From the NCBI RefSeq assembly GCF_001625215.2, contig NC_030384.2, forward strand, positions 28,632,527-28,696,526: a stretch of 64,000 nt of DNA. The letters are read 5' to 3'. The DNA comes from Daucus carota subsp. sativus (taxonomy: Eukaryota; Streptophyta; Magnoliopsida; Apiales; Apiaceae). Numbering within the stretch: position 1 is the first letter of the stretch; every line of letters begins with the position of its first letter. The notes beneath the pieces were generated by a model. The model did not search any database. It was not told where the DNA came from and saw only the letters and a program-made list of their open reading frames with translations. Of the stretch, positions 1 to 10,599 are shown one piece after another. Position numbers and translations under genes: made by a program.

Positions 1-2210
1 GCGTTGGATGTAGCTAAAAAGGGTCGTCCTAGGATGATGGGAATTTGATTCTTTGGGTTCCTAACCGGTTCGGTCTCTAGGACGACGAAATCTACGGGAA
101 ACACAAAATCACCTACTTTAATTAGCACATCTTCGATCATTCCCTTAGGAATTTTCACGGATCGATCGGCTAATTGAAGCGTGACATTGGTTTGGCGGAG
201 CTCCCCTAAACCTAAAGCTTGGTAGACAGAATATGGAAGGAGATTAACACTAGCCCCTAAATCAAGTAACGCCTTATCCACAAAAGTTTCTCCTATGACA
301 CATGAAATTGTAGGACAACCGGGGTCCTTGTATTTCACGGGAATTTGGTTTGAGAGAATCGAACTAATGTGAGACGTAAGGAAAGCTTTCTTAGGGACAT
401 GGTTGGTTCTCTTATGGGTACATAACTCCTTAAGACACTTAGCATATGAAGGAATTTGTTGAATTGCATCTAAAAGGGGTATGTTGACCTTGACTTGTTT
501 AAACACTTCCAAAATCTTCTCCATTTGAGCCGATTGCTTAGGTGAAATAAGTCTTTGTGGGTAAGGGACTCTTGGTTTGTAGACTACTTCACTTTGCAAC
601 TCGGGTTCCGGTTCCGGGTTTGGGTCACTCGACTCCTCACGGGCTTTTGAACACTCGGGTTTGTCATGATTAATGGTAGTAATGGGTGGACTTGGATTAG
701 AAGTCGAATCTCCTTTGTTACCGAGGTTCTCACCAACTTGGGTATCAACTTGTTTACCCGACCTAAGAGAAATGACCGAATGCACATTATCCGGGGGTCT
801 TTGATTAAATGGAAATTTTGGGTTCGGCTCCGGTTGACTAGGGAATTTGTTCTTTTCTCGTTCACACAACGTGCTCGCTAATTGACTCAATTGGGACTCT
901 AACTTAGAGACGGCTTGCACATTAGAATGCAAAAGTTGCCTATCTTGAGTTAAAGTTTGCATGAAAGTTTGTTGGGATTGGGTCAGGTTAGTTTGCGATT
1001 TCACTAAGGCCTCGATGCTCTTTTCTAAGGAATTGAGTCTCTTATCCGAATCATTAAAACCGGTAGGATTCAACGGAGCTTGACTCGGGTTTTGATAATT
1101 CGGAAAAGCGTTAGGATTGGGCCTTTGAAAATTAGGTTGTGGAGTTTGAAAGTTTTGACCTTGGTTCCACGAGAAATTCGGGTGATTCTTCCACCCGGGG
1201 TTGTAGGTTGGTGCAAAAGGATCGTTTCTCGGCTTAGGTTGAAACATCGCGTTCACTTGCTCAAAATCATGAGATTGTTGGATCTCGGGATGGGAAGCAT
1301 TATAGTTCGGGAACATAGGCAAAGATGAGGGGCCACTATGAGACTCCAAAGCTTCGAGTCTCTTAGTAAGGGTTGCTAATTTGGCATCGGTTGCCACATT
1401 GTTTCCTATCGAGTGCAAACCCCTAGAACTAGACGCCTCGATCGACTTTTTAGGTTCCCTAGTAGACTCCCATAACATTGTTTTCTCGGCTAAGTCCTCG
1501 AAAAATTCCCACCCTTGGTCCTCATCTTTTTCCATGAATTTGCCTTGGCACATAGATTCTAACAAAGCGGTTGTTTGACTATCTAAGGCCTCGTAAACAA
1601 TCTTACAAAGTCTCCATTTCTCTATTCCATGGTGGGGGCATTGTGATAAAAGATTTTTGAAACGATCAAAGAATTTCCAAAATGACTCATTTTCCCTTTG
1701 ATGGAATTGATTTATTTCATTTGTAATTCGAGTCGTTTTATGGTTTGGAAAATACTTTTTAAGAAACATTACCACAAACCCCTCCCAAGTGGAAATAGAA
1801 TTGACGGGTAGACTATACAACCATTTTTTAGCATTTTCTTTTAAAGCAAAGTTGATTAGTCTAAGCCGAATGGAATCTTCGCTCAATTGTTGGAGTTTTT
1901 GCAAACCGCAAACCTCCTCAAATTCTTGGATAAAAAGATAGGGATCCTCACCTTCACTCCCTAAAAATTTAGGCAACATACTAATGTGATGTGCCTTAAT
2001 CTCGAAGTTATTCCCATTAACGGGAGGAAGAGTGATACATGATGGTTGAGCAGAACGGGACGGGTAACAGCGGTCTTTAAGAGACAACGCCATGTTTACT
2101 ATCGGTTCGCTAGCTTCTATGGGTTCGGAGTCCGAAGAGGACGAAGAAGGAATTTCGATGATCGGTCTAATTAATCTAGACGATTCGCTCCTAACCCAAG
2201 TAGTTCGCAT
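1..2210 (-). CDS. Retrotransposon gag-protease polyprotein, N-terminal part, open at window edge
   Basis: I translated most of the minus-strand frame in segments from the ATG at 2210-2208 and met no stop; the phase at both ends agrees with one frame of 736 codons running off the window. Domains in order: a Ser/Glu-rich leader after MRTTWVRSES; a second Met at MALSLKDRC; a capsid-like gag region with FEIKAHHISMLPKF, FALKENAKKWLYSLP and CPHHGIEKW; an Asn/Pro/Gln-rich linker with YNPGWKNHPNFSW where other families carry zinc knuckles (none seen here); a Gln-rich coiled stretch; ISLRSGK; then an aspartic protease with DLGASVNLLP (catalytic Asp about codon 643) and IILGRPFLAT. The upstream ATG was chosen because the frame is open and the MRTT start is common for this group. 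An intact frame suggests a young copy. Confidence 0.9.
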   Translation of the reverse strand, partial: MRTTWVRSESSRLIRPIIEIPSSSSSDSEPIEASEPIVNMALSLKDRCYPSRSAQPSCITLPPVNGNNFEIKAHHISMLPKFLGSEGEDPYLFIQEFEEVCGLQKLQQLSEDSIRLRLINFALKENAKKWLYSLPVNSISTWEGFVVMFLKKYFPNHKTTRITNEINQFHQRENESFWKFFDRFKNLLSQCPHHGIEKWRLCKIVYEALDSQTTALLESMCQGKFMEKDEDQGWEFFEDLAEKTMLWESTREPKKSIEASSSRGLHSIGNNVATDAKLATLTKRLEALESHSGPSSLPMFPNYNASHPEIQQSHDFEQVNAMFQPKPRNDPFAPTYNPGWKNHPNFSWNQGQNFQTPQPNFQRPNPNAFPNYQNPSQAPLNPTGFNDSDKRLNSLEKSIEALVKSQTNLTQSQQTFMQTLTQDRQLLHSNVQAVSKLESQLSQLASTLCEREKNKFPSQPEPNPKFPFNQRPPDNVHSVISLRSGKQVDTQVGENLGNKGDSTSNPSPPITTINHDKPECSKAREESSDPNPEPEPELQSEVVYKPRVPYPQRLISPKQSAQMEKILEVFKQVKVNIPLLDAIQQIPSYAKCLKELCTHKRTNHVPKKAFLTSHISSILSNQIPVKYKDPGCPTISCVIGETFVDKALLDLGASVNLLPYSVYQALGLGELRQTNVTLQLADRSVKIPKGMIEDVLIKVGDFVFPVDFVVLETEPVRNPKNQIPIILGRPFLATSN

Positions 2211-3159
2211 AAACTAGATAGTAAACACGTAGCAAATAAGTGCGAAAAATAAAATAAACAAAAGAAAGGGTGTAAAAGTGAAAGAAAAACTTAATTCTAG
2301 GGTTCCCTAAAAAAAATGAGAACTAGACCTTGCTCCTAACGTTAAGGACCACCAAAAACTCGATAAATCCAAAATTATTCGGACCGGTCTGGCCAGTTTG
2401 GAGCAGGCATTGCCAAGAGGCCAATCTCCGCGCTTAGACACCAAACCTTAATCGGCCAGGTAAGCTTTCGCTTGTCCTAGACACCGAAAAGTCGGAATAA
2501 TTAAAGATTACCTCGTCTTTTAGGTACCTTCCTAGTTGAGCGCGAAATCCTAGGGGCTAACGTCTAATTCAATTTTATTAAAAGGCTTGGGAAATGCAAA
2601 ATGAAGTAATTAAATCGTTGTGGGCCAAGGAAAGAGTGATGAAATCCCTTCCCTTATCTTGTGAGTGGGTTTTGCCCTTAAGATTTATTTAAAATGATGC
2701 ACCACACAACGAGATAATAAAGGCGATAAACAACTATGGATGCTTAGACTACGTGTTTTAATCTAAAGAAAAGAAATTAACGTACCTTTGGGTCCTCCAG
2801 CGATCACCACAATTTAAGGTACGAAAATTTAAAAACAAAAATTAAAATCTAAATGATGTGCTCCTAAGTGATTAAATGCATGATGCACAATTATGTAGTT
2901 CTAACTAATATTTTTGGATTTTAATTTTTTTATTTTTTTGTGATTTTCAATTTTCAGATTTGTTTGTGATTTTCTAAATAAAAACGAAAAATAAGAGTGG
3001 AGAGATACGGGATACCAAAGCAAGCTTCCAAATCCGAGCAAAATTTGTCCACTTTACTCCATAATTCCCGAATAATCCTCCTCGAAATAAAAACAAAAAT
3101 AGTGAGAAACAAACTAATCCGAAAGATTAAAAATAAAGGTGCGAAAAATTAATTTTAAT

Positions 3160-3176
3160 CCCCGGCAGCGGCGCCA
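3160..3176 (-). other. Primer-binding site, tRNA-Asp type
   Basis: The minus strand reads TGGCGCCGCTGCCGGGG, complementary to the 3' end of plant tRNA-Asp (recalled as ending CCCCGGCAACGGCGCCA) with one mismatch. It lies 6-9 bases inside the 5' LTR, as expected for minus-strand DNA priming. Confidence 0.85.
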
Positions 3177-3185
3177 AAAACTTGA

Positions 3186-5209
3186 TGTGCTAAGAATATT
3201 ACCTTTAAATATCGCAAGCGCACGATCACCGTTTTAATATTTATGATTCGTCCACAGAGATTAAAAATTAATTTTCGACACCTTTAAAATAAAATCTAGG
3301 CGAATTAGACAATTTGGTCTTGATTTTGATTTGACTAATTAAAGAAAAACGAATACTGATTACTAATAAAAACAAACGATTAAACCAAAAAAAAGTTAAT
3401 AAACTAAATTAAACTCATAATTCAAGATTTATTAAAAATTGAGAAAATGGGTTTTCTAATTAAAACGAAACTAAAAGAAAACTCAACAGTGAATAATGGA
3501 ACACTTATTATCCTGAAATCAACACCATGCAATACAGTAGCTTGCGACTAGTAATACAAAACAAGATAAAACAATAATACTCAGTACTAACAAAGACAAA
3601 AGCAGGCTCAGTAACATATCAAAATTAATGCCATAATGAAGAAACACAGCACCCGAAAGTTTAAAACAAGAGTTACCATGACATGTATCCTTAACCGAAA
3701 ACGCAAACCCAGCCTAAAAAGTAGCAGAACACCACAGCAAACACTGACTTGTGGCGACTCAGGACTCTCGACTAAGCAAAACACAAGAAACAAAAACGCA
3801 GCAAGAAATTAAAAGAAACTCAGCCAAACAGCAAACGAACCCAGCCACACAGATTCAGACTAACTAAAACTCAGAAAAACAAACTCGACCCATACTCAAG
3901 ATGCAGACTCAGAACTCGGCGGTGACTCGCTACAAAGAAAACAACTCAACTAAACAAGCTACTGACTCAAACCAACAACACGAACGAAACAAATCGGTGA
4001 ACAATGACTCGGAAACAGCAAGCAAAAACGACTCGGGACAAGGGTTTTCGACTCAGCTACAGAACTAAACTCGGCACTAAACTATCGACTCGGAACTCGA
4101 TCTACAGACTACACCAGACTTGCGACTCGGTACAAAACAAAAGAAAACCAAGAAACTCAGACTCGCCGGAACAGAGCAACAAACAAACTCGAACTCTACA
4201 ATGAACATAAACCCAGCAAACAAATCTCAGCAGACTCAGACAAATCGCAGCAACCAACTCGAGCACAAACCACTCAGTACAACTCGTGGGCTCGGTGGCA
4301 ACTCGGCAAGCAGAAACATAAAAACAGAGGAGATGAATTCGTTTTTGTAACCAAAAGGAGGTGAGACTTTAGTTAATACAAGAAAACAAAAAAGGATCTG
4401 GGTTTGATTTAATTAAAAACAGAGCAGGGGTTTAGGAAAGTGAAAACAGGGGAGAGGGTTTTGTTTTAACCGAAACAGAGTAATAGTAAACTGGGTTTGT
4501 TAAACGAGGGTTTTTAATAGCTAAATTTTTTAATTATTTTTATAATTACTAATTAGCAATTTAAGCAATAAAATCAAGAACAAGAAAATTTGGGGTTTTA
4601 GATCTAAACCCTAACACAAATTAATTTTGTGCTAGGATTTAATTTACTAATTTAAAAGATCGCAAATCTACACTAATCACAAGCTCAATGACTTCTTTTT
4701 TTCCCAAAAAGCAATTAAGCATATGGTGGTACTAAGAAGCAACATTTCACTTGGAGCAAGAAGATTAAGACAATACAAGATTAAGCTTAAAGAAGATTTG
4801 CATTAAAAATAAAAGTGTTTACAAATATGGTATGAAATTGAGAGAACAAAAGAAGATCTAGCACTATACTACCTACCAACTAGGAAAAGACTAGGTTAAA
4901 AAGATTATCCTTACAAGTAAAGGGGGTGGGGGTATTTATAGCTAGAAATGTAGGGTTTAGGGGTAGGGTGGCTAAATCTAATCCATCCATGTGTGAAGTG
5001 TGTTGGGTAAATCATAGCCATCCATGTGCCCCCTTGCTTGCCAACTCTCTTTGATTTTCTTCTTTTCTTTTCCCTTTTCTTCTTTTTCTTGCATTTTCTC
5101 TTCTTTCTTTATTTATCTACAATTTCCTGAAATAAAATAAATAAGCGATTAATACTACAAAAATAAACAAAAAATAGGCACTTAAATATGCAAAAATATG
5201 GACTAATCA
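3186..5209 (-). repeat. 5' LTR of the Ty3/gypsy element (about 2.0 kb)
   Basis: The right boundary is fixed: on the minus strand the LTR begins TGATTAGTCC at 5209, directly next to sequence that belongs to another element's LTR. The left boundary is next to the primer site; the end is ...TTAGCACA at 3186, or ...CACATCA at 3183. The LTR carries a TATA box on the minus strand (4933-4941). It is long and AT-rich, with no coding potential that I trust. The partner LTR is outside the window, so divergence cannot be read here. Confidence 0.8.
4933..4941 (-). promoter_or_regulatory. TATA box in the gypsy LTR
   Basis: The minus strand reads CTATAAATA, about 270 bases inside the LTR start, followed by purine/pyrimidine-rich sequence. 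This fits an LTR promoter with transcription starting near 4905. The exact start is inferred. Confidence 0.5.
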
Positions 5210-5446
5210 TTAGACAAATCAGAATCTAACTCTAACTCTTAAATACCTAACTACAATTGGAATCCAATTCTGAAATCTTCAACTCAAATCAGAATCCAAT
5301 TCCAACTGGGTTAATACCCAAGAATCCTCTTCTAACTATGTGACCAAAACATATCTTATAATAATTGTCTAAACATACAATTATTATCCTTATATATTTT
5401 GGATCACCAAAATCCATGTTACCTTGTAATGGGCTGATACCTAACA
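5210..5446 (-). repeat. 3' LTR of the small LTR element, truncated by the gypsy insertion
   Basis: 237 bases match 6138-6374. The match stops exactly where the gypsy LTR begins, and the first five bases (TTAGA) are the likely target duplication. The missing 241 bp should lie beyond the left end of the window. Confidence 0.88.
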
Positions 5447-5458
5447 ATCCTCCCCTTC
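5447..5458 (-). other. Polypurine tract of the small LTR element
   Basis: The minus strand reads GAAGGGGAGGAT directly before the 3' LTR start at 5446, the position required for plus-strand priming. Confidence 0.75.
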
Positions 5459-5881
5459 AGCCCAATACAATCAACAATCACGATGAAGACACCGGCGTCC
5501 ATCCGCCAATGCCTCCCCTCGAACAAGAATCTCCGCTTCTCGTTCTTCCAAACTTTGAGTGTCACCAAATTTCACTTTAATGAACTCCCAACCACCGCTT
5601 TTTATCAAAACGGTATATCCATCTACAAAATCACGTGCATCAACCACGAGTGCTCTTCCATCCATGAGTCACCCGATCCTTGCTTTCACAATCCTCCGGC
5701 CTCTAGAAGAACCATCCAATCTTCTTCCATATTGAGTCCATCATGATTGATCCACGGTGCAAGTCAACCGACATACCGCACGTAACTTTGCCTATTCCTG
5801 CTAACAAAATTCACCATACTCTGCATTCTCGATTGAATCCCGAATTTATCCTCAACCCCATCAATCACGATCCTGACCTCG

Positions 5882-5894
5882 GCTCTTGATACCA
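5882..5894 (-). other. Primer-binding site, initiator tRNA-Met type
   Basis: The minus strand reads TGGTATCAAGAGC two bases inside the 5' LTR. It matches the complement of the plant initiator tRNA-Met 3' end with one extra base. The same variant is familiar from plant copia-like elements. Confidence 0.8.
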
Positions 5895-5896
5895 CT

Positions 5897-6374
5897 TGTT
5901 AGGAAAAAACACGAGATTCAACTTCTAACGCAAAGCACACACAACAATATATTTGACGCGGAAAATCCACGTCCCAACTTGTATTATTAATCAAAACCGT
6001 TATCAATAATACAATCAAACCAAACTTGGATACTCAAGTCTACTACTCAAGTATCCGCCCGCAAGCGATACCTAAGTCTACATCTTGAGCACACCTATCA
6101 AACACAATATAACTATGTATATATAGCCATCTCAAACTTAGACAAATCAGAATCTAACTCTAACTCTTAAATACCTAACTACAATTGGAATCCAATTCTG
6201 AAATCTTCAACTCAAATCAGAATCCAATTCCAACTGGGTTAATACCCAAGAATCCTCTTCTAACTATGTGACCAAAACATATCTTATAATAATTGTCTAA
6301 ACATACAATTATTATCCTTATATATTTTGGATCACCAAAATCCATGTTACCTTGTAATGGGCTGATACCTAACA
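5897..6374 (-). repeat. Complete 5' LTR of the small LTR element
   Basis: It is bounded by perfect inverted heptamers TGTTAGG and CCTAACA. It contains a TATA-like CTATATATA on the minus strand near 6117-6126. The part 6138-6374 repeats 5210-5446 exactly as far as I can compare. Confidence 0.88.
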
Positions 6375-6384
6375 CAATGTGCAG

Positions 6385-9300
6385 ATGCTTTGCAATTAGT
6401 ATTGGCGACAAGTTACAGTGTAAGCCAAAGGCAAGTATTGTTAATATATGTGAGAAGGGAAATGCCTTCACTAGAGAGTATGGTTGTAGCTGTTGTATTT
6501 TGGGTTTTATTTATTTGATCATGGTAATTGGGTAGTTTGAGTGTGAAGTGGATATGAGCTATGCATGATTTCTTAGTCTATCTAAACTCCTCTAAATGAT
6601 GATAACTTGTATAAGCTATAGACTATTGTCTATGTGAAGCTTTTTGTCATAGTTACTCTGATAGGGAATATATTTCAACTGCACTGTATTATAATCTTGA
6701 TGGAGAACAAGGGTGATAGGATTCAACCTTCCATGTCAGAACTTTGTGCTGTTAATCTTTAGCTAATCATCTTTTTCTTCTGATAGGACACTTTAGTTAT
6801 TGTCATCATCGCTCTTTTTCGACCAGCTCACTGTCATTGCATAACTGAATCTATATCCTTGAACTTGTTTATCATGTTCTGTTAGAAGCCTTATATTGTA
6901 TATAGAGTTTCTTGAAGTGCTTTAGCGGTTAAAAAATTCTTATATCTTTCCATGTAACTCCTTCAGAATGCTAGCATGACTCTACATGATGAAGAAATCA
7001 TCTGGCCAAGGAATTAATTTCCTGTGAAGCACTATATAGTCATAGTTACACTGATAGATGTCATGCTCTTTTATGGAGTGATAAGACATGTTGTTATTGA
7101 TCATGACATTATGTGATTCTCTTTCTATCACATATCACTTCAAGTAAGTAAAACATCGGATTGCTTGCCTGAATTGTGCACTGTAGCTACTAGATTATGT
7201 AGGATTGTCATCATCTTTCTATATCTTTTTTCCTTCAGCCCACTGCCACTGTGCAAATTCTTTTATATCCTTGAACTTGTCCATCATGTTCGTTTAGCCT
7301 ATATGGTTGTATCTGTATCAGTTTTTGCTATTGCATCATACGATAGGTACAGTTTTCAGCTTTCCATATAACTCCTTCAGATAGTCAGGATGACTCTACA
7401 TGAAGAAGATACTAATTGGCTATGGCATTTTATTTCCGATGAAGCCATTTATAGTCATAGTTACACTGATAGATGTCATCCATCTTTCCTTTCAGATTGT
7501 TTTACCTCTCTTTTAAGAAGTGCAACAATGTGTTATTATTTATGTGCCTCTTGTTTTTTCATATATTACCACAAGTACTGCAAGGCCTATATTTTCAATC
7601 CTAGAACTTGTCCATTATCCTTGAATTAGACATCCTGTAGTTGTCTTGGTTGTAGCAAGTGCATAATAGGTATTTTTTGTTTTTGTTCAATGCTACTCCT
7701 TCAAAATGTCAGAATGACCCTAAATGAAGAAGGTAATAACTGGCTATGGTAGTTTACCTCCTGTGAAGCCACATATTTTCATAGTTACACCGATAGTGGT
7801 CATGCTTCTTTCCTTTCAGTCAATTCTTTATCCATGTAAAGGCAGTGGTGGAACCAGAGGGGGGATAGGGGATGCTAGAGCCCCCCCTATCCTCGAAAAA
7901 ACAGTGTATATTTTTTTCTAGCCCCCGCTGAATTAGTGATGTCAATATAATTTTTTTTAGTCCCACTGAATTATCAATGTGAGGGACTAATTTTGTAAAA
8001 AAAATATTAAAAGGCTTGTTGCTAATCACATGCTTTTGTTTCACAAATAATTAAGCTCCATTTACAGTAGGGATTATAATTTGTTAATTCTTGAAAAAAA
8101 TTTCATTTTGTTCAATCAGAACTACCATGGCTGTTGTATTTCCTTTAGTTTTATCAAGAGCATCATCCGTACAATTTTCAGCTTTCCAGATAGCTTCTTC
8201 GGAATGGCAGGAGGACTCTACATGAAGAAAGTACAAACTGAGGATTGAATTTTAATTTTTGTGATGCCACATATTGTCATAGTTACACCGATGGATGTCG
8301 TGCTTTTCTCTTTTTAGTTAATTTTTGTTGAAAGAAGTGTTTCTGATCATGTGCCTTCTTTTTAACACAAATATCTTCAAGTATGGTAATGACTTTAGCT
8401 TCTATATCCTTGAACATGTGCATTATGTTTAGTTATAAACCCCATTGTTGCGTCTCTTTTTTCAAGAGCATCATAGGTACAAATTTTAGCTTTCCATACA
8501 TTTCCTTTGGAATGTCAGAATGGCTCTGCTCGTAGAAGACACTAATTGCCTATGGAATTTTAATTTTTGTAAAGGCACATGTGGTCATAGTTGCACTCAT
8601 AGTTTTCATGCTTCTTTGCTGTTGGTCTATTCTTCCTCCCTCTTAAGTATTGAAAGTTCTTTTTTTAACACGTGCCTTGTTTTCACCCAAAATACCTCGA
8701 GTACAGTAGCATCAGTTTCGAATGCCAGAACTGTCCACTGTTACTTGTTATATCTGTCTTCTCATAGAAGAATTTAGTGGTTTTCATCATTATTCTCTGT
8801 TTTCTACTGGCTCCACGCTATTGAACAGGTGATTTCATATTCTTGACCTTTGATATTCATGATATTTGTATCCAGTAACTTGTCACTATAAATTTCTCTA
8901 AATTGATGTCTGTCTTATTTAACAAATAAACAATTGCTTCTATGGTGCTACCTGTTAAAAGTAACATGAGTTTGAATCTGGCTGACTTTTTTGTTGAAGT
9001 TTATCTTATAGAGCTTATACTTGTTATCTCCTGATATAACATACTCTACTTGTTATATTTGAGTTGGATATCTGGCACAGTTGAGTGCTTGCGCCGCTTA
9101 TCAAAAAAAAAAAGTTGATTGCTTGCACCATAGTTGCTGAAATTAGTAGAGGCGGCTGGACGTGCTAGTCAATTTCTTGAATTACACACTAGGCATGCAT
9201 TCAGTAAGTAACTTCACAGCATCTTGCCACCAGAATTTATGGTAATATGTAGGTGCTCTGATAACTACAGTCAAACATTGAGTGGTTGCTACCTTCATTA

Positions 9301-10534
9301 CTTGCTAGGTAATTTTGGTTTCATTCTGTTAATATTTGGGTGCAGACACAATGTGTGCATATTTTGTGGATTTCTGATGCTTACTGTGACCTGGGAAGTA
9401 ATTCTATGCATTATTTATAATATTTTGGATTGCTTGCTTAATTTTGAGTTGCTGTTCCATTTTTTTCATACCTGATGATCTGCTAATGCTACTAGTATAT
9501 GTAGTTAAATCCATTATTAGATTAAAAGTTTTCTTTATTTCTCTCCAATTTCTTGTGATCATTCTTTTTGCTGTGGCAGAACAAGGATGTGTCTGAAGCG
9601 GTTCAAAGGGTTGCCTCTGCCTATGACTGTAAATTGTTGAAGGAGTTCTAAGTCATCAGCTCAAAGAGTTTGTGATTGACGGGAACAAAGTTCTCTACAA
9701 TGTCTCAAGCCCTGATACAAGAGTTGATGCTGATGAGTTTGAGGAGAATGAGGTTTTAAGCTATTGATATTGTCACCAGCACAGGAGAAGGGAAGGTAAG
9801 ATTTATCATTCAATACCTTCTCTGATATACACCACTTTGATTATAATACAATAATCTTCGCCTTTTGAATGATGTAGGAAGTAATTGTTATGCTTAATAG
9901 CCATCTAATAATTCATACCCTTCTGTATGATTGAACATTACAGCACAAGTTGTTGGATGAAAAGCAGACAATTGTTTATAAGAGAGCCGTGGACAAGAAT
10001 TATCACATGAAAATAAAGCATCAAGGTTCATATTTAGTGAGATAAGTCAAACGTTTCCAATTATGCCATTCACAACAAGGTTTGTCAATCTTTCAAATCT
10101 TATGGTGCAAGTCGTAACATGTTTTTTCAGACCTCATCATTATCACCTACGAGTCTTAAGATTTTATTTGGCAGGGCTTCAGAAGAGAAAAGAGGTTGCC
10201 TTGGATTAATGAAAATGTGTGAATCATATGATCTTTTCAACCATATTCCAATCTTTATGAGAAACCTGGTAATATATTATTGCAAGACTATTACACAGAA
10301 TTTTTGTTGGATGTACCCATAAAGGTAACTCAATTTATCTTTCTTTTTTTCGCACTGATGGAATTTTTTGTTTCTGGTTTTCAGGTGATTATGTTGCCCA
10401 TATTGAGTGTACTGGTTTGCTAATGCCAAATGGATCGGACCGGATCACTTCTCACCCTTTACAGGAGTTGGAACTTCTAGAGCCGTAATGGCAGTGCACA
10501 GCAAGAATGGAGACAAATTAATTCTTTCAAGTCT
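6385..10534 (+). pseudogene. EBP1 / PA2G4-like (ErbB3-binding protein homologue) pseudogene, introns retained
   Basis: Five exon-like blocks match plant EBP1, a methionine-aminopeptidase-fold protein without peptidase activity that acts in ribosome biogenesis and growth control. Block 6385-6468 gives ALQLVL, CKPKASIVNICEKG and AFTRE in two frames. Block 9580-9795 gives NKDVSEAVQRVASAYDCKL, LSHQLKEFVIDGNKV and DEFEENEV with a deletion and a 1-base insertion. Block 9944-10079 gives HKLLDEKQTIVYKRAVDKNY and FSEISQTFPIMPFTTR with a 1-base loss. Block 10175-10268 gives SEEKRGCLGL. Block 10385 onward gives GDYVAHIECT, LLMPNGSDRITSHPLQEL and then a stop. Splice borders are still visible, so this came from a genomic copy and not from a processed mRNA. 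The exons expected between 6.5 and 9.58 kb were not found, and the 5' end is cut by the LTR nest. It is not functional as read. Confidence 0.88.
6950..8640 (+). repeat. Degenerate tandem repeat array in the EBP1 pseudogene intron
   Basis: Five related units are anchored by variants of ATGACTCTACATGAAGAA, starting near 6975, 7388, 7715, 8210 and 8520. Each is followed by TCATAGTTACACTGATAG-like sequence and, in most units, by a TATCCTTGAACTTGTCCAT-like segment. Spacing is roughly 310-415 bp, except the 7715-8210 gap, which is longer. That gap holds an unrelated block near 7843-8110 with GGGGGG/CCCCCC borders that looks like an inserted element. Units are diverged and have no coding capacity that I can support. 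Confidence 0.7.
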
Positions 10535-10599
10535 TCTCCTCACTGTACCTTTCCCAGCTGGTAATGAAATGATGAATCTCAACTGTACCAGATAACCTA

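Larger units (their letters stand above)
1..5209 (-). mobile_element. Ty3/gypsy LTR retrotransposon, 5' part (left end outside window)
   Basis: Read on the minus strand, the order is 5' LTR (about 3186-5209), a 17-base primer site matching the 3' end of plant tRNA-Asp (3160-3176), an untranslated leader, and a long gag-protease frame (2210 down to 1) that is still open at the window edge. The frame holds a gag domain, a later ISLRSGK motif, a DLGAS protease site and GRPFLAT. This combination is usual in the large plant Ty3/gypsy lineages related to Tat/Athila. Reverse transcriptase, integrase and the 3' LTR must lie left of base 1. The LTR starts TGATTAGTC on the minus strand and ends in CA. 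The base after it on the plus strand begins TTAGA, the expected 5-bp target duplication, inside the LTR of another element. Class is well supported; lineage is inferred from motifs. Confidence 0.9.
5210..6374 (-). mobile_element. Small non-autonomous LTR element (initiator tRNA-Met primer site), interrupted by the gypsy element
   Basis: On the minus strand the order is: complete 5' LTR 6374-5897 (478 bp, ends TGTTAGG...CCTAACA), primer site at 5894-5882, a 450-bp internal region with no recognisable gag or pol, a purine tract at 5458-5447, and a 3' LTR from 5446 that is cut at 5210 by the gypsy insertion. The whole element would be about 1.4 kb, larger than classic TRIMs but built the same way. 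The 237 bp shared by the two LTRs (5210-5446 and 6138-6374) look identical by eye, so insertion was recent. Its right flank is EBP1 pseudogene sequence. It would depend on enzymes from another element, probably copia-like given the Met-type primer. Confidence 0.85.

Noticed and set aside
5471-5746. Overlapping short frames inside the small LTR element
   Set aside because: No resemblance to gag, protease or any protein I know; frames on both strands overlap, typical of non-coding interior.
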